This document shows positions 25,075 through 35,813 of a DNA stretch of 64,000 bases, in pieces. Under the pieces are notes generated by a model. It was not told the origin of the DNA and ran no database searches. It saw nothing but the letters and a program-made list of their open reading frames with translations. The position numbers and the translations under genes were made by a program. Every line of letters starts with the position of its first letter. Position 1 is the stretch's first letter. The DNA is taken from contig NZ_LMVL02000004.1 in the NCBI RefSeq assembly GCF_001541345.2, forward strand, positions 124,001-188,000, in the 5' to 3' direction. This DNA comes from Gillisella vitis. Lineage in GTDB: Bacteria > Pseudomonadota > Alphaproteobacteria > Rhizobiales > Rhizobiaceae.

Positions 25075-26352
25075 CTACCCTGCCACCGCAACCAGCGCCA
25101 GCAGCGAGAGAACCAGCGCCGGGATCATCACGACAGCGCCGATTTTCAAAAATTCCAGCGCGCCCATATGCAGGCCTTCGCGCCGGAGCGCCGAGAGCCA
25201 GAGAATGGTGGCAAGCGAACCGGTGACCGACAGGTTGGGGCCGAGATCCACACCGATCAATACCGCGCCGGAGACGGCACCGCCGACATGGGCGCTCTGC
25301 ACCGTGGCACCGGCCACCAGTCCGGCTGGAAGATTGTTGACGAGGTTGGAGAGGAAGCCGACCAGCAGGCCTGCTCCCATGGCCGCTGCCTTGGCATCCG
25401 CTGCGGCGGCCTCGGACAAATAACGGGCAAGCAGCACCGTCAGCCCGGTCTTGTCCAGCGCCTCGACCAGCACGAACAGGCCCGCCACCAGCGGCAACAC
25501 GCTCCAGGACATGCCCTTCAGCGTCTCAGCCGGTCCCTGCCCGCTCAAGGCCAGCACCAGCACAGTGGTCAGCACACCGGCAATAAAGGTCGGCAAGCCA
25601 AGGTCCAACCCCAGCGCAGACGCCGCCATCAGCACGACGGCGGTCAGGATCAGTCCCCAGCCGGCCAGCTTGGCGCTGTGGGAGAGATGCGGCGTCTCAA
25701 CTTGCCGATCCATCACCTCGGCGTGGATGGCGCGTCTCTGGCTCCAATAGAGCATGGCGAAGGTGACGACGATGGCCACCAGTGAGGGCAGCGCAAATGT
25801 GGCAAGCCAGGTGGAGAGCGGCGGCATTTCCCCGCCGCCGAAAATCACCAGATTGGCCGGATTGGAAATCGGCAGCACAAAACTCGCCGCATTGGCAATG
25901 AAGGCGCAGATCAGCAGATAGGGCATCGGGTTCTTGAGCTTGGCCGCCTTGGTTGCTGCGTAGACCGCAGGCGTCAGCACCACCGCCGTCGCATCGTTGG
26001 AGAGAAAAGCGGTGACCAAGACGCCAACGCCGTACAGCAGCACGAACAGCCTGAGCGGCGACCCCTTGGCCCTTTGCGTTGCAAGCGCCGCCAGCCAGTC
26101 AAACAGACCTTCGCGTCGCGCCAGTTCCGACAGAAGCATCATGCCGATCAAGAACAGATAGACATCGTAGCCCTTGGCAACACCTGCCCAGGCATCGTTG
26201 ATGCCGATTGTGCCCAAGCCGACTGCGCCCAGGCCCAGGAGCACGATGGCGCCAAGCACAGCCCAGATCGCCTCCGGCCAGCCAAAGGGCCGGCTGATAA
26301 CGCCCAGAACGGAGAGGGCGGAAACAGCCCAGGTCAGGTAAGTCGCGGTCAT
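25075..26352 (-). CDS. ArsB/NhaD-type membrane transporter
   Basis: 425 residues, about 11-12 hydrophobic segments. Ion-transporter superfamily motifs are FLIGMMLLSELARREG, TAFLSNDATAVVLTP and the repeat LVNNLPAGLVAGA in the second half. The overall pattern fits the ArsB arsenite efflux family, but no arsR or arsC lies nearby, so the substrate could be another anion. Start at ATG 26352. It is divergent from the MFS gene at 26563. Confidence 0.78.
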   Translation of the reverse strand: MTATYLTWAVSALSVLGVISRPFGWPEAIWAVLGAIVLLGLGAVGLGTIGINDAWAGVAKGYDVYLFLIGMMLLSELARREGLFDWLAALATQRAKGSPLRLFVLLYGVGVLVTAFLSNDATAVVLTPAVYAATKAAKLKNPMPYLLICAFIANAASFVLPISNPANLVIFGGGEMPPLSTWLATFALPSLVAIVVTFAMLYWSQRRAIHAEVMDRQVETPHLSHSAKLAGWGLILTAVVLMAASALGLDLGLPTFIAGVLTTVLVLALSGQGPAETLKGMSWSVLPLVAGLFVLVEALDKTGLTVLLARYLSEAAAADAKAAAMGAGLLVGFLSNLVNNLPAGLVAGATVQSAHVGGAVSGAVLIGVDLGPNLSVTGSLATILWLSALRREGLHMGALEFLKIGAVVMIPALVLSLLALVAVAG

Positions 26353-26562
26353 GAAACATCCGAAAAAGACGCGGCCGGAACGAGGGCCAAGGAAAGGACT
26401 GGCAGGCAGACGCAGAGAACCGGCGTCAGATCAGATCTCCCATTTAGTCCAGGATACGCAAAGAGCAAGCGTCATGGAACAATTTTGCATTTGGCAAATT
26501 AATGAGGCGCCTGCTCCTGCCTATTCATGCTAAACTCCTGATTTTTCAACCTTTCCGAAAGC

Positions 26563-27840
26563 GTGCCCGTGATCGCACAGTCCAAGATTGTCTCCGCGAG
26601 CCGCCGCTCGCTCATTGCCCTTGCCGTCCTCAACTTCTTTCTTGCCGATGCCCGCGACGGGCTCGGCCCCTTTCTCGATGGCTTCCTGGCAACCCATGGA
26701 TGGTCGCCGATGACACTGGGTATCATCGCCACGATGGGCGGGGTGCTCGGCATGGTGGTCACGCCGCTGTTTGGCGCGGTTGTCGATGCAAGCCCCTATA
26801 AGCGGACACTGATCATCCTGCCGGTCACACTCGTCACAGCCGCCGCACTGTGGACGCTGGCGAGCCCCGACAATCTGGCGGTGTTCGGCGGACAATCGGC
26901 AACGGCCCTGGTGGGCGCGGTGATCGGCCCCGCCCTGATGGGGATGACACTGGGACTGGTCGGGGAAAGAGCTTTTTCCAACCAGGTCTCCCGCAATGAA
27001 GTCTGGAACCATACCGGCAATGTGTTTTCACTGGTCTGTATTTTCGTCCTCACCAGCTATTTCGGCCAGAACGGCATTGTCTGGCTGATGATCGCCTCGG
27101 CCCTTGCCACCATCGCAGCGGTCCTGACGATCCGGCCCCAGGAAATCGACCAGGACGTCGCCCGCGGGTTGAGTGCCAAGGACAAATCGAGTGAGGATGA
27201 GGACCGCACGGCAGCCCAGCCCTCGGGCTATTCCATGCTGGTGCATAGTCGCGGGCTGATCGTACTCGCTCTGATCCTGATGATCTTTCATTTCGGCAAT
27301 GCGCCGATCAGCCGGTTGATCGCCCAGAATTTCTCCATCCAGCTCGACAGTCCGTTCAAGACCACCGCCATCACGACAGGCGTCTCGCAACTGGCGATGA
27401 TCGTCGTCGCCTGCGCCGCTCCGTGGATGATTGCAAGGTTTGGACTGCGGTCGGTGTTTTTTATCGCTTTGATGGCCCTGCCAATCCGGGGCATGATCGC
27501 CGGTAGTTTTTCCAGCTTTGCCGCCATCTATCCGGTACAGATCCTCGATGGCATCGGCGCTGGCCTGATCGGCATCGCCACACCGATTGCCGCCGAACGT
27601 ATTCTGTCCGGCTCCGGCCGTTTTAATGTTGGCCTTGCCGCCGTCATGACCGTCCAGGGCATCGGCGCCTCAACCAGCAATGTCGTCGCCGGCTGGCTCA
27701 CGCAGGAAGGCGGCTATTCGCTCGCCTATTTCGTCCATGGCGGCATTGCTGCCCTGGCCCTGCTGCTGTTCGTCATCAATCATAAGCAGGTGGCGCCGGA
27801 ACTGCCAGCGCATAGGCGGGAGAGTGCTACGGCCGCTTGA
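26563..27840 (+). CDS. Major facilitator superfamily transporter
   Basis: 425 residues from GTG 26563, 12 predicted membrane segments. It begins MPVIAQSKIVSASRRSLIALA and contains LFGAVVDASPYKRTLI (motif A position). A charged central loop (about residues 198-225) separates the halves, and LDGIGAGLIGIATPIAAERI occurs in the second. Substrate unknown. It is divergent from the ArsB-like gene with a 210-bp gap and followed by a long hairpin. Confidence 0.8.
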   Translation: MPVIAQSKIVSASRRSLIALAVLNFFLADARDGLGPFLDGFLATHGWSPMTLGIIATMGGVLGMVVTPLFGAVVDASPYKRTLIILPVTLVTAAALWTLASPDNLAVFGGQSATALVGAVIGPALMGMTLGLVGERAFSNQVSRNEVWNHTGNVFSLVCIFVLTSYFGQNGIVWLMIASALATIAAVLTIRPQEIDQDVARGLSAKDKSSEDEDRTAAQPSGYSMLVHSRGLIVLALILMIFHFGNAPISRLIAQNFSIQLDSPFKTTAITTGVSQLAMIVVACAAPWMIARFGLRSVFFIALMALPIRGMIAGSFSSFAAIYPVQILDGIGAGLIGIATPIAAERILSGSGRFNVGLAAVMTVQGIGASTSNVVAGWLTQEGGYSLAYFVHGGIAALALLLFVINHKQVAPELPAHRRESATAA

Positions 27841-27861
27841 AGTGCATAAAACAATATAGAC

Positions 27862-27900
27862 AGGGCATATCAGTGTTTGCACGAAACACGGATATGCCCT
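27862..27900. terminator. Long hairpin between convergent genes
   Basis: AGGGCATATC (27862-27871) pairs with GATATGCCCT (27891-27900), and inside it GTGTTT pairs with AAACAC around a 5-base loop: 16 pairs interrupted by one mismatch. There is no T run on either strand, so it may act as an mRNA 3'-end block rather than a classic terminator. Confidence 0.6.
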
Positions 27901-27961
27901 GGTGAAATTCAGATCAGACGCTGCTCGGCGCAAGGCCGAGTGTAGGGGACGGCGACAGGGA

Positions 27962-30109
27962 TCACCCGCCGCTGCGATTGTTGCCGAGCGCTGCCCATTC
28001 CCTGATGACACTGTCGAAGATCGGCTTGCCAGCGGCGCCCTTGTCGAGGGTAATCAGTGCACGGCGACCGTTGCGATAGGTGACGGGAATGTCGATCCAG
28101 TCACGGCTACGCAACAGATCGACATTGCGGGCCACCACTTCGGCAAAATCGTTGAAGGCAATCATAAACGTGTCGTCAGTGATCTTGGCAGGCACCGCCA
28201 CGATCGGATCGCCGCGATCCTGCTCGCTTGCCTTCATGGCAACGCGCTGGACGCTGTCTATGCCGCCACCCTCAAAATTCTGCGGCACCGAGAAGACGAT
28301 TTCCATCAGGTGGCTGGCGGGAAGCGAGCTGTCGGTATTGCGCTTGAAGGTAATCAGCGCTGTCAGGCCCCGCTCGGGGATCGTCAGCTTGCCCTGGATT
28401 TCCGGTTCCGGCTTGCCGCTATCGCCGGTCTCATGTCGGGCTTCCCAAACAATATAACCCTGCACGGTGGTCGGCGTCGTCTGGCCGAGGCGCTCTTCGT
28501 AGAGATAGGCCTTCTGGCCGTTCTCCGGCACGGTAAAGGGCGCACCCTGCACAGGCGTGGTGGCTGGCGCGCTAGCCGCACCGCCAGACACGGGCGCTGC
28601 CGGATTGGCTCCGCCATTCTGCTGGGCCACCGAACGGCCCTCGCCGCTATTGGCGGCAGCGTTCGAGGCGCCCTCATCCACTTCCGTACCGTCAGGCATC
28701 AGCTTCTGGGTGAATTTTTCACCCGCCGCCCCGGCATCGCCGGTTGCCGCTGGAACAGTCGCCGGTTTTCCGGCATCCGCGCTTCCCGTCTGCGAAGACG
28801 GTGCGGATGCTGGTGCCGTGCCCTTCGAAGCAAACAATCCTGTCACAGTCTGCTTCAACCCGGCGATGGCGCCCGGCAGATTGTCACGGTGGGCATAGGC
28901 GTAGTAGCCACCGCCACCGATCAGCAGGATCAGCACACCAGTAATGATATAAGGCGCGGTCCGGCGGGATTTCTTGGTGCGCACCCCCGCCTTCCTGTTG
29001 GCCTTGGCCAGCACGGCTGCCATGTCTTGCGAGGAATCGCTTCGGTCCGGCGCGGCGGCGCGCTGTTGCTTTTTAGCTGCCGCCGGTGGCACAGGCTGCG
29101 CCGCGACGAAATCATCAAACCAGGCAGGATCTTCGCCTGCCTTGCTGGCGGAACCGCCGTTGCGAACAGACTTTTCATCGTTTCCGGACTCCTGACCGGC
29201 AGGCGTGCCAAAGCTGGCGTTCTGATGCTTGTCGCTCCAGTCCAGAAGATCCTTCGGATCGTCATGAGCGGTTTGCGAGAAGGAACCACCCTGCGCCGCA
29301 GGCTGCTTGTTGTCGCGCACGAAAGCGTCGAACGCGCCCAGCGCCTCTGCCTCATCGAACACCGGCTGGCGTGCCGGTGGAATAGCGGGATAGGCTGCGG
29401 GCTTTTCTGCCTCTTCCTGGCGCGACTGCGGCTGTGCTTCAAAAGAATGGACAGGTGCAAGCGGAGCTGGCGTCGGCTCCAAATGGCTTTCCAGCCATTC
29501 GTCCATCGAATGTTTCTGTGGCGCAGAAGGCTTTGCGGCTGGCGCTGGGGCCGTGGGCGCAGAAGACACTGCTGGCTGGGCAGGCTCTTCAGTCTCCCAA
29601 ATAGCGGGCGGAATGGCCGCAGGCGGAATGCGCGCCGGTTCTGGCTGATAAGGCTCCGGTTCCGGTTCATAAACCGGCTCAGGCGCTGGTTCCGGCACAT
29701 AGACAGGTGCTGGAACATAAGCCGGTTCCGGCTCATGAACAGGTTCAGGCTGGTGCACGTATTCGGGCTCATGCGCCGGTTCCTCAACAGGCTCCGGCTC
29801 ATGATGAACGGGTTCTGGTTCCGGCTCAGGTTCATAGGCCGGTGCTGGCTCGTAGGCCGGCTCCGGCTCATAGGCATCCTCTTCCACGGCAGGAAGAGCC
29901 TCTGCATAATCTGCCTCGACCTCGGCAATTGCGGCGTCAAGCTTGTCCAGCTGGCGGCGCAGCATGTCTTCCGACGGCTTGGGTGTCATATTGTCCAGCT
30001 GCCGCATGACTGCGCCGCGAGCCTTCTCATACACCTTTACGCGCATTTCCGGGGTATTGTTCGACAGGCCATCAACGGCGCGCCGAATAACTGCTACGAA
30101 ATCTGCCAT
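27962..30109 (-). CDS. Large membrane protein with acidic Pro/Glu repeats, unknown function
   Basis: 715 residues; ATG 30109 is preferred over the frame start at 30145 because GAGAAAG lies upstream. The N-terminal helical domain is about 1-65 ([20 protein letters not shown]). A proline/glutamate repeat tract (about 70-185, many PEP and YEPEP units) is followed by a Ser/Ala/Gln/Pro-rich linker. A basic cluster KKSRRTAPY then precedes one membrane helix (about 380-400) and a C-terminal domain of about 170 residues with strands such as [16 protein letters not shown] and [18 protein letters not shown]. The N-terminal domain is therefore cytoplasmic and the C-terminal domain periplasmic. The gene lies 59 bp downstream of purA in the same direction. 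The family is seen in other rhizobia but I know no function for it. Confidence 0.78.
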   Translation of the reverse strand: MADFVAVIRRAVDGLSNNTPEMRVKVYEKARGAVMRQLDNMTPKPSEDMLRRQLDKLDAAIAEVEADYAEALPAVEEDAYEPEPAYEPAPAYEPEPEPEPVHHEPEPVEEPAHEPEYVHQPEPVHEPEPAYVPAPVYVPEPAPEPVYEPEPEPYQPEPARIPPAAIPPAIWETEEPAQPAVSSAPTAPAPAAKPSAPQKHSMDEWLESHLEPTPAPLAPVHSFEAQPQSRQEEAEKPAAYPAIPPARQPVFDEAEALGAFDAFVRDNKQPAAQGGSFSQTAHDDPKDLLDWSDKHQNASFGTPAGQESGNDEKSVRNGGSASKAGEDPAWFDDFVAAQPVPPAAAKKQQRAAAPDRSDSSQDMAAVLAKANRKAGVRTKKSRRTAPYIITGVLILLIGGGGYYAYAHRDNLPGAIAGLKQTVTGLFASKGTAPASAPSSQTGSADAGKPATVPAATGDAGAAGEKFTQKLMPDGTEVDEGASNAAANSGEGRSVAQQNGGANPAAPVSGGAASAPATTPVQGAPFTVPENGQKAYLYEERLGQTTPTTVQGYIVWEARHETGDSGKPEPEIQGKLTIPERGLTALITFKRNTDSSLPASHLMEIVFSVPQNFEGGGIDSVQRVAMKASEQDRGDPIVAVPAKITDDTFMIAFNDFAEVVARNVDLLRSRDWIDIPVTYRNGRRALITLDKGAAGKPIFDSVIREWAALGNNRSGG

Positions 30110-30168
30110 CCGTACTTTCTCGTGATCACCGGCCCAGGCCGACAAGACAAATTAATTCAACTCTAACC

Positions 30169-31467
<1,299 letters not shown>

Positions 31468-31844
31468 TTCAAAATCCTGTCTTTACGCCTCAAGCGTACC
31501 TTCGCCTCGCGACAGCGCTGGCGGTTGATAAAGCCGTAAGCCGTCACACGTTCTGTCTGCTGCACGCCGCCATTCTCCCTGAAGCAGATCGTCCTGAACA
31601 GGTTTCCAGTCAAGGCAGCGCGTGTTCGCGCCTGCGCGTCCCCAAACCCGCGCATCTATACTGTGTTGTTTTGCGGAAAGCGACACGTTTATGCGCGTTA
31701 ATCCGGCTTTTTGCATGGCAGAGACATATGACGGTGCAACACAATTTTACGATTGCATAATTCCTGAAATCGATTCCGGTTTCAGGAATTATGCAGTAGT
31801 CACAATGCATCGAAATTGGCAACGCGCAGAGGTTGAACGATCAG
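31468..31844. other. Intergenic region between purA and the EamA gene
   Basis: About 375 bp between divergent genes. The only structure recognised is the perfect palindromic repeat at 31754-31795; promoters for both genes must lie here but could not be placed. Confidence 0.55.
31754..31795. repeat. Rhizobial palindromic intergenic repeat, copy 2 (perfect)
   Basis: TGCATAATTCCTGAAA (31754-31769) and TTTCAGGAATTATGCA (31780-31795): perfect 16-bp arms, loop TCGATTCCGG, followed by GTAGT. It is related to the diverged copy at 8999-9046 through the shared AGGAATTATGCAGTA arm and TCGATT core. Confidence 0.78.
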
Positions 31845-32738
31845 ATGCAAATCAGAGCCTATGCCTATCTGGTACTGACAACCTTGTTCTGGGGTGGCAA
31901 TGCCGTGGCAGGCAAGCTGGCCGTCGGCCATATAAGCCCGATGATGCTCAATCTTGGCCGCTGGTCTCTGGCCTTGACGCTGCTGCTGGCCGTGTCCTCC
32001 CGCCAGATCAAAGCGGATTGGCCGGTGGTGCGCCGTCATATCCCCTTGCTGCTGGCGCTCGGCGCCATTGGCTATACCGGCTTTAACGGCTTTCTCTATT
32101 CGGCGCTGAAATACACCTCCGCCGTCAATGGCGCCATCGAACAGGGTGGCATTCCCGTGCTGATCTTCCTGTTGAATTTCCTGCTGTTTCGGATTGCCGC
32201 CTCCGCCATCCAGATTGCCGGCTTCCTGATCAGCTTTATCGGCGTGGCGCTGACGGCAGGCCATGGTGACCTGATGGCGCTTTTGTCGCTACGGCTGAAT
32301 TTCGGCGACACGCTGATGCTGCTGGCCGTGCTGTGCTATGCGATTTTCACCGTGGCACTGCGCTGGAAGCCGGAGCTGCACTGGAAGACGCTGATGGCCG
32401 CTCTTGCCTTCGGCGCGGCGCTGGCCTCGCTGCCGCTGGTCGCCTGGGAAGCCAGCAATGGCAGCCTGATCGCGCCCGATGCCACCGGCTGGGCGCTGAT
32501 TCTGTTTTGCGGCCTCCTGCCATCCCTGGTGTCGCAGACACTCTATATATCAGGGGTGAACATGATTGGCGCCAACCGGGCCGGCCTGTTCATCAACCTT
32601 GTGCCGGTGTTCGGCACCATCCTGTCGGTCGCCGTGGTCGGTGAAAAGCTGGAAGGTTTTCACATGCTGGCGCTCAGCCTGGTGATTGGAGGCATTGCGC
32701 TGGCCGAATGGGGCAAACCGCAAACCTCTACCCGCTGA
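31845..32738 (+). CDS. EamA/DMT-superfamily exporter
   Basis: 297 residues, ten predicted membrane helices in two EamA repeats (first: YLVLTTLFWGGNAVAGKLAVG; second beginning LMLLAVLCYAIFTVALRW). The end of the second repeat has MIGANRAGLFINLVPVFGTILSVAVVGEKL. ATG 31845 is preferred; a TTG at 31833 is in frame but its GAGG is too close. The family exports amino acids and other small metabolites. It converges on the metallophosphoesterase gene. Confidence 0.87.
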   Translation: MQIRAYAYLVLTTLFWGGNAVAGKLAVGHISPMMLNLGRWSLALTLLLAVSSRQIKADWPVVRRHIPLLLALGAIGYTGFNGFLYSALKYTSAVNGAIEQGGIPVLIFLLNFLLFRIAASAIQIAGFLISFIGVALTAGHGDLMALLSLRLNFGDTLMLLAVLCYAIFTVALRWKPELHWKTLMAALAFGAALASLPLVAWEASNGSLIAPDATGWALILFCGLLPSLVSQTLYISGVNMIGANRAGLFINLVPVFGTILSVAVVGEKLEGFHMLALSLVIGGIALAEWGKPQTSTR

Positions 32739-32747
32739 TGACAAACT

Positions 32748-33527
32748 CTAGATCAGGCTCGTATGCCCCTCGGCAATCCGCAACACGGCAAGGCGTCCCG
32801 ATGCATAGGCACCGGTATCGATGCCGATCCGGTTCTTGCCGAAGGTGACAGTATCGGTCGGGGTATGTCCATGCACGACCGTATAGGGCAGCTCCGGACC
32901 ACGCCCCAAAAAGGGTTCACGAATCCACATCAGGTCTTCATCGGCCTGGCTTTCCAGTGCAATGCCCGGCTTCAACCCCGCATGTACGAACAGGAATTGC
33001 CCAACCTTGAGCATGACCGGCAGGGATTTCAGCCAGGCATAATGACTTTCAGGGATGACGCGGGCCAGCTCCGTGGAAAGCCCCTTGAAACTGCCCGCCT
33101 GATGCAAAGCGTGTTCAATATCGATGCCATAGGAATACAGCGTGGCCGCCGCGCCAAAATCCAGCCAGCGACGACCCGCTGAGGGATCGTCGAGAAAATG
33201 ACAGAACACATCGTCATGATTGCCGCAAAGCGATACCCGCTCGAAACCGGGCGCCAGCGGCGCCATCAGATGATCGATCACCCGGCGTGAGGACGGCCCC
33301 CGATCAACATAATCACCCAGCATAACAATCAGCTTGGGGCCATCGATAGTGCTGGCATCGTTCAGGATGCGGCATTCCGCTTCCAACAACTCAGCATAGC
33401 AACCATGCACATCCCCGACCGCATAGATTGCGGAAAACGCCTTGGGATCCATATCCACACGACTACGCATGCCAGCCACACCGGTTTCCGATCCGACGTC
33501 GAGAAATTTACGCAACAACTTTATCAT
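32748..33527 (-). CDS. Calcineurin-like metallophosphoesterase (PPP-type)
   Basis: 259 residues from ATG 33527. All five metallophosphoesterase motifs are present: GDVHGCY, GDYVDRG, GNHDD, a HAG motif in FVHAGLKPG, and HGHTPT. It resembles the bacterial serine/threonine protein phosphatase or ApaH-like group; the substrate could be a phosphoprotein or dinucleoside polyphosphate. It stands alone, convergent with the EamA gene. Confidence 0.87.
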   Translation of the reverse strand: MIKLLRKFLDVGSETGVAGMRSRVDMDPKAFSAIYAVGDVHGCYAELLEAECRILNDASTIDGPKLIVMLGDYVDRGPSSRRVIDHLMAPLAPGFERVSLCGNHDDVFCHFLDDPSAGRRWLDFGAAATLYSYGIDIEHALHQAGSFKGLSTELARVIPESHYAWLKSLPVMLKVGQFLFVHAGLKPGIALESQADEDLMWIREPFLGRGPELPYTVVHGHTPTDTVTFGKNRIGIDTGAYASGRLAVLRIAEGHTSLI

Positions 33528-33831
33528 AATGGTTCCAGCTTCCCGCAACCGTTTTACGCCTGTCACAAGCGCTTCTCAACCACTGGCGGGGCCAATCGTG
33601 ATAATTACCAACTATTAAGGTTAATAGCGTTTCGAGATGCGCGCTTTTCGGCATCGTAGCGCGCACAAATCGATGCTTTTCCGCGACAGGAACACGGCTT
33701 ATTTCTGAAGGGTGTCAGGGAAAAATGGACTGCGGCTTTCCTGAAAATACAAACGATAACAAATAGATCGAGACCTCTATCTGACTCCAATATCAACCTG
33801 ATAGGTTCTAACCAATCAATGGGGAAGCATC
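33528..33831. other. Intergenic region upstream of the creatininase gene
   Basis: About 300 bp, AT-rich in places (ATTAAGGTTAATAG near 33615). No gene, hairpin or known motif was recognised. Confidence 0.5.
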
Positions 33832-34632
33832 ATGACCAAGCCATTTTTCTGGAACGAGTTGAACACCTATGATTTTGCCAGCCTGTCCCCCGACAACACC
33901 ATCGCTGTTTTACCGATCGCCTCCACCGAACAGCATGGACCGCACCTTCCAATTGCAACCGATGTGGCGATTGCCAATGGGATGTTGACAGAGCTGAAGC
34001 GCCAGCGCCCGGACGATCTGGATTTCCTGGTTCTCCCCACCCAGGAAATCGGCAAGGCCAATGAACATGTTTATGGGCCCGGCACGCTCTCGCTCAGTGC
34101 GGACCTGCTGATTGCGGCCTGGACCGCCATCGGCGCCAAGGTGGCGGAAGCAGGCTTGCGCAAGCTGGTCATCGTCAATTCCCATGGCGGCAATGTCGAT
34201 ATCATGAGCATTGTCGGGCGCGAATTGCGCGTGCGCCACACAATGGCGGTGGTGTCCACCCAATGGAGCCGGTTCGGCAATCCCGAGGGCATGATTTCCG
34301 AGCATGAAAACCGCTATGGCATTCATGGCGGCGAAGTGGAAACCTCGCTGATGCTGCATTTCCGCCCCGACCTGGTGCGGATGGACAAGGCCGAAAACTT
34401 CGTGTCCAAGGCGGAATGGATGAAGGAACGCTCGGATTTTCTCCAGCCCTTGCCGCCCCATTCGCTGGCCTGGATCGCCCATGATCTCAACCCGGCGGGC
34501 GTGGTCGGCGATGCCTCGAAAGGCACTGCGCAAAAGGGTGAGGCTATCTGCCATCATCAGGTGTTGGGCTTTATTCAGCTTCTGCGTGACGTCAGGGACT
34601 ATCCGCTGTCTGCGCTTTATTCCCCGGAATAA
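33832..34632 (+). CDS. Creatininase-family amidohydrolase
   Basis: 266 residues, start ATG 33832. Creatininase fold metal ligands are seen in STEQHGPHLPIATDV (residues about 31-45), NSHGGN and GIHGGEVETS. The family hydrolyses cyclic amides such as creatinine, or formamides (MftE, FAPy hydrolases). It converges on the LysR gene with a 16-bp overlap of coding ends. With the NMT1-type transporter and the cytosine-deaminase-like enzyme downstream it probably belongs to one N-heterocycle breakdown route. Confidence 0.85.
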   Translation: MTKPFFWNELNTYDFASLSPDNTIAVLPIASTEQHGPHLPIATDVAIANGMLTELKRQRPDDLDFLVLPTQEIGKANEHVYGPGTLSLSADLLIAAWTAIGAKVAEAGLRKLVIVNSHGGNVDIMSIVGRELRVRHTMAVVSTQWSRFGNPEGMISEHENRYGIHGGEVETSLMLHFRPDLVRMDKAENFVSKAEWMKERSDFLQPLPPHSLAWIAHDLNPAGVVGDASKGTAQKGEAICHHQVLGFIQLLRDVRDYPLSALYSPE

Positions 34633-35573
34633 GTACGATCCGGGGCAAGATATCCCCTGCCCTGCAATTCCACCACCAGGGCCTGGATTTCCTGAACCAG
34701 ATATTCAACGAACAGGCTGGTCGCCGCATCGAGCGGCGCCCGCGCCCGGGCAAACAGTTTCATCGGCTGGTGGCGGCAATGCGGTTCGGCCAGCGGTCGA
34801 AACACCAGTTCGCCCTTCCGGCATTCGGCGATCACATCCAGCGGATTGAGCAGGGTCAGCGCCGTGCCGCATTTGACCAATTGCTTCAACAGTTCGGAGG
34901 CGTTGGTTTCCAGCAGCGGTTCGACCGGCAGCGGCAGATTGGCAAGCGCCAGATTGATGACATTGCGCAGGCTGGTGCCAGGTTCAGCCAGCACCAGCTT
35001 TTCCTGCACCACATCGACCAGATCGATCGGACCTTTTTCATGCGCCAGTGGATGGCCGGGCGGTAAAACCGCGCCGACAGGGATATCGAAATTGGCGATG
35101 GTCCGAATACCGGGTGTGGCCGGAATGTTGAAGCCCAGACCGATATCCACTTCGCCCGTCAGCACCGGGTTAAGGGTGGTGGAGCCGCTGTCATTACGCA
35201 AATGCACCTTGATGCGCGGATGCGCGTCCAGAAAACGGGCAATGATTTCCGGCAGGGGACCGGCGGCCAGCCCCACCGTGGCGACCAGAGACACCTTGCC
35301 GACCTGTGGCATTTTCAGGCTGCGGATCCGCGCTTCCAGACGTTCATAGCCCTTCAGAACCTCGCGGATATGCTCGACACACAGCTCCCCCGCCGCCGTC
35401 AGCCGCAGCCCACGCGGCAGACGCTCGAAGAGGGGCACGCCCAACTCGTCTTCCAGTGCCAGAATCTGCCGGTTGACAGCGGAAGATGCAACGTTAAGTC
35501 TAGCGGCGGCTTTACGAATTGAACCGCAACGGGCAATCTCGTCTATATAAAGCAGCTTACGGGAGTGAAGCAT
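34617..35573 (-). CDS. LysR-family transcriptional regulator
   Basis: 318 residues from ATG 35573. N-terminal winged helix-turn-helix (LLYIDEIARCGSIRKAAARLNVASSAVNRQILALEDELG, about 7-45) followed by the periplasmic-binding-like effector domain (KVSLVATVGLAAGPLPEIIARFL, PVGAVLPPGHPLAHEKG). It is divergent from the ABC binding-protein gene with 240 bp between, the standard layout for a LysR activator of a catabolic operon. A specific T-N11-A operator could not be picked with confidence. Confidence 0.9.
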   Translation of the reverse strand: MLHSRKLLYIDEIARCGSIRKAAARLNVASSAVNRQILALEDELGVPLFERLPRGLRLTAAGELCVEHIREVLKGYERLEARIRSLKMPQVGKVSLVATVGLAAGPLPEIIARFLDAHPRIKVHLRNDSGSTTLNPVLTGEVDIGLGFNIPATPGIRTIANFDIPVGAVLPPGHPLAHEKGPIDLVDVVQEKLVLAEPGTSLRNVINLALANLPLPVEPLLETNASELLKQLVKCGTALTLLNPLDVIAECRKGELVFRPLAEPHCRHQPMKLFARARAPLDAATSLFVEYLVQEIQALVVELQGRGYLAPDRTYSGE

Positions 35574-35813
35574 GGCGTAACACACCAGTCCATTTTTTAA
35601 GCAGATTGAACATTTCACATACAGAGCGAGCAAGCGATGCCATTAAGGCATCGAAGCGGACGAAATTTGATGCTTTTCAAGCCGCAAAGCAACCGCTCAA
35701 ATGCATAAAACACGGCGGGCCATTTCCAGTGGAGTCATTTTGAGCGGGGCCATTTCAGCGGCACAGGGCATCGGGCGGCAGCACGCGATCCGAGGGATCA
35801 GGGGAAAACACAC

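Noticed and set aside
27902-30166. 754-codon forward frame, longer than the reverse gene
   Set aside because: Low-complexity Arg/Leu/Phe product mirroring the Pro/Glu repeats on the other strand; the reverse frame has a ribosome site, ordered domains and a membrane helix.
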